Shown: positions 53,579 to 58,751 of the stretch, one piece after another | Layout of the letters: every line of letters begins with the position of its first letter | How positions within the stretch are numbered: position 1 is the first letter of the stretch | Source: Helicobacter cetorum | Lineage (GTDB): Bacteria; Campylobacterota; Campylobacteria; Campylobacterales; DZAY01 | Assembly: GCA_022729735.1 (NCBI GenBank) | Contig: DZAY01000016.1 | Coordinates: 1 to 58,751, forward strand | Reading direction: 5' to 3' | DNA length: 58,751 bases | Translations under genes and position numbers: made by a program | The notes under the pieces: generated by a model | What the model was told of the DNA's origin: nothing | Database searches by the model: none | The model's input: only the letters and a program-made list of their open reading frames with translations

Positions 53579-55558
53579 ATGTTACAAAAAGATGAATTTA
53601 AAATTATAGTTGTAGATGATAATGAGTATAATCTCTACTCTATGGAGCAACTACTAAAAAAGAATGGTTATAGTCAAATTATTCTTTGTAATGATGGTGA
53701 AAAAGCTTTAAAAGAAGCAGTTGAAAATGAGATAGATTTAATTTTATTAGATGTTCAGATGCCTAATTTAGATGGATTTGAAGTTGCAAAACTACTTAAA
53801 TTAAGCTCAAAAACAAGAGAAATTCCAATCATATTTGTAACAGCTATATTTAAATCAGATGAGTTTATTCAAAAAGGTTTTGAAGTTGGTGCAATAGATT
53901 ATGTGCTAAAACCAATTGAAGAGTTTCTATTTATCAAACGAGTAGAAAACTATCTAAAAATCTCTCACAATGAAAAATCTCTCAAAAATGCAAACAAAGT
54001 CATAAACTCTCAACGAAAAAAACTCAAATCAATAATTGATACAATTAATTTACCACTATATGTTACAGATTTTGATTTACTAATTCATGAACATAACAAA
54101 AGTTTTTCTAAAATGTTATCACATCAAACTAAGAGATATATTGGTTTAAATATGATTGAAATATTTCCATGGGAATATTTTATTACAGAAAATGGTTATA
54201 ACTTAGATATTAAAAATAATCCACACAAAAGTATCAGTTTTGAAGCAAAAGTTGATTTTGGACATGGTGAGAGAGATTATATTATAAATAAAAGTGCATT
54301 TTTTGGAGATGATGGAGATATAGATGGAATAACTACACTTTATATTGATATTACAGATAGAAAAAGAGATACAGAGTTGCTTAGAGCTTTGAGCTTTAAT
54401 ATGGAGAAAGCTGTTGAGAGAGAAATTGTTGAGAGATTGAAAATTCAAAATATATTTGAAAAAATTATTGAAAATACACTTGATTCAATTGTAGTATTAG
54501 ATGAAAATAATGAAGCAATAATTATAAATAGAGCATTTGAAAAGCTATTTGGATATGCAAAAGCAGAATTAAAAGGTATTGATTTTCATAAACTTTTAAT
54601 TCCTGATGAAGATTATGACAATTTTAAAAAAGGTTTTAATGAATTTAAAAACTCTGGAAAAGGGTTTGTTGTTGATAATGTAATAAAACATAGTGCAAAA
54701 AAGAGAAGTGGAGAAATAGTTTTAGTTGAAGTTTCCGTATCTGCACTATTTATTGATAATAGATGGTTATCTATTGGAATTATTAGAGATATAAGTGAGA
54801 GAGAAAGATTAGAACAAAAGAGATTAAGAGATGAAAGAATTATGGAACATAATCATAAAATGATAATTTTAGGTGAAATGATTAGTGCAATTTCTCATCA
54901 ATGGCGACAACCACTAAATATTATTAGCACTCTTATTATGCGACTGAAAATAAAACTTGACATTGGCAAGATTGAAAAACGGGAGTTGGTTGAACATATT
55001 AGCTCTGCAAATAAACAGATAGAGTTTATGAATAAAACAATAGATGATTTTAGAAACTTTTTTGGAAATAGCCATAAAGAAGAGAAATTTTATATTTACG
55101 AAACTTTGAGAGATATTATAGAGTTTTTAAGTTATAGATTAAATAGCCTCTCAATTGATATTAAGTTAGATTGCTATGAAACATTAATAATATTTGGTAA
55201 CAAAAATGGATTTAAACATATTATGTTAAATCTTCTCAACAATTCAATAGACTCTATACAAGAAAAAATGGATGAAATTGATGATAAATTCAATGGAGCT
55301 ATAAAAATAGATGTAATAGAAAGAGATAAATTTATAGAAATAAAAATATTTGATAATGGAAAAGGTGTAGATAGTGCAATAGTAGATGACCTATTTAGTC
55401 CAAATTTCACAACCAAAGGTGAAAAAGGTAGTGGAATTGGATTGTATATTTCAAAACAGATAGCTAAAGAAGATTTTAATGGAACAATATATGTGGGTAG
55501 TGTAGATGTTGGTGCTTTATTTGTTGTGAAATTAGAAAATAGTCAAATTAAAGGATAA
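53579..55558 (+). CDS. REC-PAS-PAS histidine kinase (WRQP type)
   Basis: A 659-residue soluble kinase. An N-terminal receiver spans about 6-125 with the DDN acidic site, D58 in LLDVQMP and Lys in VLKPIEE. A coiled coil leads to a first PAS (about 155-270, IDTINLPLYVTDFDLLIHEH) and a second PAS with PAC (about 295-415, NTLDSIVVLDENNEAIIIN, LSIGIIRDISERERL). His440 is in ISHQWRQPLN. The HATPase has MLNLLNNSIDSI and GSGIGLYISKQIA. An input receiver suggests it is driven by phosphotransfer from the hybrid kinase 10 bases beyond the CheB-CheR gene. It is two bases from the Rpn nuclease gene. Confidence 0.9.
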   Translation: MLQKDEFKIIVVDDNEYNLYSMEQLLKKNGYSQIILCNDGEKALKEAVENEIDLILLDVQMPNLDGFEVAKLLKLSSKTREIPIIFVTAIFKSDEFIQKGFEVGAIDYVLKPIEEFLFIKRVENYLKISHNEKSLKNANKVINSQRKKLKSIIDTINLPLYVTDFDLLIHEHNKSFSKMLSHQTKRYIGLNMIEIFPWEYFITENGYNLDIKNNPHKSISFEAKVDFGHGERDYIINKSAFFGDDGDIDGITTLYIDITDRKRDTELLRALSFNMEKAVEREIVERLKIQNIFEKIIENTLDSIVVLDENNEAIIINRAFEKLFGYAKAELKGIDFHKLLIPDEDYDNFKKGFNEFKNSGKGFVVDNVIKHSAKKRSGEIVLVEVSVSALFIDNRWLSIGIIRDISERERLEQKRLRDERIMEHNHKMIILGEMISAISHQWRQPLNIISTLIMRLKIKLDIGKIEKRELVEHISSANKQIEFMNKTIDDFRNFFGNSHKEEKFYIYETLRDIIEFLSYRLNSLSIDIKLDCYETLIIFGNKNGFKHIMLNLLNNSIDSIQEKMDEIDDKFNGAIKIDVIERDKFIEIKIFDNGKGVDSAIVDDLFSPNFTTKGEKGSGIGLYISKQIAKEDFNGTIYVGSVDVGALFVVKLENSQIKG

Positions 55559-55560
55559 AA

Positions 55561-56460
55561 ATGAGATTTGCAGATATAAAAAATGATATAGCTTTTAAAA
55601 AAGTTTTTGGAGATATGAGCAAAAAAGAGATTTTAATATCTTTTTTAAATGCTGTTTTAGATTTTCAAGACAACAAAAAAATAGTAGATGTAACAATTTT
55701 AAATCCATATCAAGCTCCTAAAATTGAAGATTTAAAAGAGACAATCTTAGATATTAAAGCTACAAATCAAGATAAAGAAAATTTTATAGTTGAAATGCAA
55801 AAAAAAGATTTGGGAGATTTTGCCAAACGAAGTCTCTATTACACTTCAAAAGCCTATATTAGCCAACTTGAAAAAGGAAATAACTATTCAAAACTAAAAA
55901 AAGTCTATTTTATTGGAATTTTGAATTTTAAAGTTTTCGATAGTCAAAACTATATTTCAAGACATTTAATACTAAATCAAGAGACGATGAAACAAGATTT
56001 AAGTGATTTTGAATTTAGTTTTATAGAGTTGCCAAAATTTAAACTTAAACTAAAAGATTTAAAAACCACTCTTGATAAGTGGATATTTTTTATAAAAAAT
56101 GCTCAAAAACTTGATTTAATTCCAAAAGAGTTTGAAACTATTGACGAGTTTAGAGAAGCTTTTGAAATCGCAACTCAATACAAATGGACTAAAAAAGAGT
56201 TAGAAATTTATGATTATATAAGCTTAAAAGAGATGGATGAACAAAATGCAATCGAAACTGCTAAGAAAAAAATGGAAATAGCTATAAAAGAAGCCGTAGA
56301 AAAAGCAGAAGTTAAGGCAAAAGCAGAAGGCAAAACTGAAGGTGAGAAACAAAAAGCAATAGAAATTGCTAAGAATTTGTTACTTGTAAAAGTTGATATA
56401 AATTTAATATCTCAATCAACAGGTTTGAGTGTAGATGAAATTGAAGAATTAAAAGTTTAG
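55561..56460 (+). CDS. Rpn/PD-(D/E)XK family nuclease (TIGR01784)
   Basis: A 299-residue member of the recombination-promoting nuclease/'putative transposase' family. It begins with the family N-terminus FADIKNDIAFKKVFGD. The nuclease core has ETILDIKATNQDKENFIVEMQKKD in outline, where the Asp and E-x-Q match the PD-(D/E)XK site, followed by KRSLYYTSKAYISQLEKG. The C-terminus has a Lys/Glu/Ala-rich helix (KAEVKAKAEGKTEGEKQ) and ends LSVDEIEELKV. Such genes are mobile and often multi-copy. It is two bases from the next genes on each side, apparently inserted in the operon. Confidence 0.85.
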   Translation: MRFADIKNDIAFKKVFGDMSKKEILISFLNAVLDFQDNKKIVDVTILNPYQAPKIEDLKETILDIKATNQDKENFIVEMQKKDLGDFAKRSLYYTSKAYISQLEKGNNYSKLKKVYFIGILNFKVFDSQNYISRHLILNQETMKQDLSDFEFSFIELPKFKLKLKDLKTTLDKWIFFIKNAQKLDLIPKEFETIDEFREAFEIATQYKWTKKELEIYDYISLKEMDEQNAIETAKKKMEIAIKEAVEKAEVKAKAEGKTEGEKQKAIEIAKNLLLVKVDINLISQSTGLSVDEIEELKV

Positions 56461-56462
56461 TT

Positions 56463-57005
56463 ATGAGAATTGCAATTTTTGGTGGCTCTTTTGACCCAAT
56501 TCATATTGGACATGTTGAGATTGTAAAAAAAGCTTTAGAAATTTTGGATATAGATTATATTTATATAGTTCCTTCATTTCTGAATCCTCTAAAAAAATCT
56601 TCTCTTTTTTCTCCACAAAAACGGCTATTTTTTGCTAAAAAAGTGTTTGAAAAGTTTGATAAAGTAAAAATTTTAGATTATGAAATAAATAGAGGAGAGC
56701 CAACTTACACGATTGATACAGTTTTGTATTTAAAAAATTTGCTTAATTTTTCTAAATGTTATCTTTTAATTGGTGCTGATAACTACAAAATTTTGGATAA
56801 ATGGAAAGATGTAGATAAGTTAAAACTGTTTTGTGAATTTGTGATAATTGAGCGAGATGGGATAAAAGTTCCTAATGATATAAAAAAGATAGAGTTCAAC
56901 TCGAAAGTCAGTTCATCTTTGTTTAGAAATAGTTTAGATTTTACTCTAATTCCAAAAGAAATTAGAGAATTAGTAGCTAAACTTTTAAGATATAATAGTT
57001 TTTAG
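56463..57005 (+). CDS. nadD: Nicotinate-nucleotide adenylyltransferase
   Basis: NadD adenylates nicotinate mononucleotide in NAD synthesis. It has 180 residues and the nucleotidyltransferase signatures [15 protein letters not shown] and a later SSSLFR variant of the usual I-S-S-T-x-[13 protein letters not shown] in the middle is the typical substrate region. Its last 21 bases overlap convergent trpC, so the two mRNAs are antisense at their ends. Confidence 0.93.
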   Translation: MRIAIFGGSFDPIHIGHVEIVKKALEILDIDYIYIVPSFLNPLKKSSLFSPQKRLFFAKKVFEKFDKVKILDYEINRGEPTYTIDTVLYLKNLLNFSKCYLLIGADNYKILDKWKDVDKLKLFCEFVIIERDGIKVPNDIKKIEFNSKVSSSLFRNSLDFTLIPKEIRELVAKLLRYNSF

Positions 57006-57776
57006 TTTTTGAACTTCACTCACAATATCATTTTGTCGCATAAAATGCTCACCAATCAAAAAAGCATCAACACCAATTTTATGTAAATTTGTAATAGTTT
57101 CTATATCGCTAATACCACTTTCTGCTATAATTATTTTACCATTTGGAATAAGAGGAATTAATTTATTACACAAACTCATATCCATCTCAAATGTTTCTAA
57201 ATTTCTATGATTTATTCCAATAATATCTGCTCCTGCAAAAATAGCGTTTTTTAAATCTTCAACATCATGAATTTCAACTAAAACATCAAGTCCTAAATGT
57301 CTTGCATAATCTAAAAGTTTTTTTAGTTCTGCTCTACTCAAAGCTTTTGCAATCAAAAGCACAAAATCTGCACCATAAACTAAAGCTTCTACTAATTGAT
57401 ACTCATCTATAATAAAATCTTTTCTAAGAAGTGGAAGAGAAGAGTATCTTCTAACTTGAGAAATATACTCTATATTGCCTCTGAAAAAGTGTGGCTCTGT
57501 GAGAATAGATAGAGCATTAGCACTACCCTTTTCATAATCTTGAGCAATTTCTATTGGCTCAAAATTTTCTCTAATCACACCTTTACTTGGACTTGCTTTT
57601 TTTATTTCTGCAATAATTTTTATTGGCTCAATTGTTGTAGAACGAAGAGCTTTTTTTACATCTCGTGGTGAAAATGGATTATAAGCCAAACTTCTACCAA
57701 GCCAATCCATTGGATACTCTATCTTTTTTTTCTCTAAATCTTCTTTTGTTTTTTTTAAAATATCATCTAATATCAC
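56985..57776 (-). CDS. trpC: Indole-3-glycerol-phosphate synthase
   Basis: TrpC closes the indole ring in tryptophan synthesis. The 263-residue TIM barrel shows [72 protein letters not shown] and [12 protein letters not shown]. It stands apart from trpE, which is about 22 kb away, so the trp pathway is dispersed. It overlaps the TPR gene by four bases, forming an operon with it. Confidence 0.95.
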   Translation of the reverse strand: MILDDILKKTKEDLEKKKIEYPMDWLGRSLAYNPFSPRDVKKALRSTTIEPIKIIAEIKKASPSKGVIRENFEPIEIAQDYEKGSANALSILTEPHFFRGNIEYISQVRRYSSLPLLRKDFIIDEYQLVEALVYGADFVLLIAKALSRAELKKLLDYARHLGLDVLVEIHDVEDLKNAIFAGADIIGINHRNLETFEMDMSLCNKLIPLIPNGKIIIAESGISDIETITNLHKIGVDAFLIGEHFMRQNDIVSEVQKLKTIIS

Positions 57777-58751
57777 TTCTTTTTCCCCTTTAAAATTTCT
57801 TCATCATAACACTCTTTTATCATTTTATAGTGGTATAAAATTTCTGGCTCATTTATATCTTTTATAATTCTATCCATAATTTTATAAGCTTCTTTACAAT
57901 TTTTATCTTTATAATATCCCCATGCCAAAGAGTCAAGATAGTATTCTGAATTTGGTTGAATAATTAATGCTCTATTTACATAATTAATTCCTTTTTTTAT
58001 ATCAATATCATGGTCTATTAATATATATCCCAAAAAGTTATTGTATATATCACTATCTATATGTTGAAGTGCTAAAGTCAGATTATTTACAACTCTATTT
58101 AACATTTTCAAATCACTCTTATCTTTTGCACTTTCATACTCATATATTGCTTCTCGTGCTAAAAAGTTATAATCTCCACTCTCTTTAAACAGTCTTTGAA
58201 GTAGCTCTATAACCTTTGTATATTCAGCTTGGTATCTATATAGTTCCAATAAAAGTTCGTTATCAGAGTCTGTTGATATTAAAAAATCTATTGCACCTTT
58301 ATAATCATTTTTATATAAATATATATCAACTATTGCTTTTGAATACTCACTACTTTTATACTCTTCATATAAATGTTTAAATACTCTAATCAAACTATCA
58401 TAATCTTTTTTATTTAAATAGTATATATTTAGCTTATTACAGAGTGATTTTGCACATCCAAACATTCTAATATGTGTTTCAATATATGATATAGCTTTTT
58501 CTGGCTCATTTAAGTTATTTAACAAAATTGTAGTAATTGCATCAATAAAAGACTCTTTGTAATTGATACTATAAGCACTTTCTAAATATGTTAATGCTTT
58601 GTGATAATCTTTTTGTATCAAATAAATTGTAGCTATCAACTCATAAACATCTTCACTTTTTTGCTTTTCTAATAGTTTAAATGCTATCTTTTGAGCAGTT
58701 TCATAATCTCCATTTTTTGCATATACACTTATAGCTATTTTTTGGAAATCC
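57773..58751 (-). CDS. TPR-repeat protein (5' end outside window)
   Basis: The frame stays open to the window end, so the true start is beyond 58751. A possible TTG at 58639 is only internal. The visible part has about eight tetratricopeptide-like helical repeats ([59 protein letters not shown]). The late pattern [18 protein letters not shown] and [14 protein letters not shown] are typical of TPR proteins with a role in lipoprotein or outer-membrane scaffolding. Position just upstream of trpC suggests co-transcription. No signal peptide can be judged. Confidence 0.85.
   Translation of the reverse strand, partial: DFQKIAISVYAKNGDYETAQKIAFKLLEKQKSEDVYELIATIYLIQKDYHKALTYLESAYSINYKESFIDAITTILLNNLNEPEKAISYIETHIRMFGCAKSLCNKLNIYYLNKKDYDSLIRVFKHLYEEYKSSEYSKAIVDIYLYKNDYKGAIDFLISTDSDNELLLELYRYQAEYTKVIELLQRLFKESGDYNFLAREAIYEYESAKDKSDLKMLNRVVNNLTLALQHIDSDIYNNFLGYILIDHDIDIKKGINYVNRALIIQPNSEYYLDSLAWGYYKDKNCKEAYKIMDRIIKDINEPEILYHYKMIKECYDEEILKGKKK

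Overview
The window is AT-rich, densely packed chromosomal DNA from a member of the Campylobacterota (Epsilonproteobacteria), probably a free-living Sulfurimonas/Sulfurovum/Thiovulum-like relative. The placement rests on gene content and order, not on a marker gene. The block cvpA-fur-lysS-glyA-DUF1882-SPOR matches the Campylobacter/Helicobacter order. fliQ-murB is adjacent as in Helicobacter. There are also a PgbA-type N-terminal-domain protein, a Csd3-type M23 peptidase, several histidine kinases with the H-x-W-R-Q-P phosphoacceptor motif, and many TTG/GTG starts.

Layout. 1-5200 (-): most of a giant DUF4347/cadherin/NHL surface protein, read in three frames because of two small indels, its 3' end lying outside the window. 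5344-7933 (+): an OmpR-type regulator with a 7TMR-DISM histidine kinase. 7955-8274 (-): RNase P RNA. 8294-11245 (-): an unrecognised coiled-coil protein and a lone TnpB with an unusual RuvC centre. 11389-17046 (-): a probable operon of a PgbA-like protein, a GlcD oxidase, a YihY membrane protein, a PAS-SpoIIE-HATPase regulator, fliQ and murB. 17211-20303 (+): Csd3-type peptidase, MgtE and a frameshifted NUDIX hydrolase. 20300-21496 (-): a dihydroorotase homologue without its metal ligands. 21547-28618 (+): a cytochrome c, then a type II secretion cluster (L-M-N-C-D-two pseudopilins-F) without E or G. 28620-29735 (-): a Cache sensor protein. 29829-33796 (+): exbB-exbD-tonB, an MFS exporter, a parvulin PPIase and a small secreted protein.

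33819-40438 (-): trpE, SPOR, DUF1882, glyA, lysS, fur and cvpA in tight order. 40639-42801 (-): tandem UspA and NhaD. 42964-48717 (+): a MASE3 histidine kinase, folP, two small exported proteins, a YmdB-type phosphoesterase and a DUF1566 protein. 48764-55558 (+): a compact signalling module of a hybrid kinase, a CheB-CheR fusion and a REC-PAS-PAS kinase. It is followed by an Rpn/PDDEXK nuclease and nadD. 56985-58751 (-): trpC and a TPR protein that runs off the window.

The strongest leads are: (i) an Ig-like He_PIG/CADG domain split twice by a complete six-bladed NHL propeller; (ii) a TnpB in which the usual RuvC-II glutamate is replaced and a glutamate about 47 residues downstream may substitute, with no Cys zinc ribbon; (iii) the hybrid kinase/CheB-CheR/REC-kinase module; (iv) the pseudo-dihydroorotase; and (v) the reduced T2SS cluster. 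Three independent small indels break otherwise intact genes, which raises the question of assembly error versus real decay. No tRNA, rRNA or CRISPR array was seen. The only gene-to-gene protein-coding gap over 300 bases is filled by rnpB.
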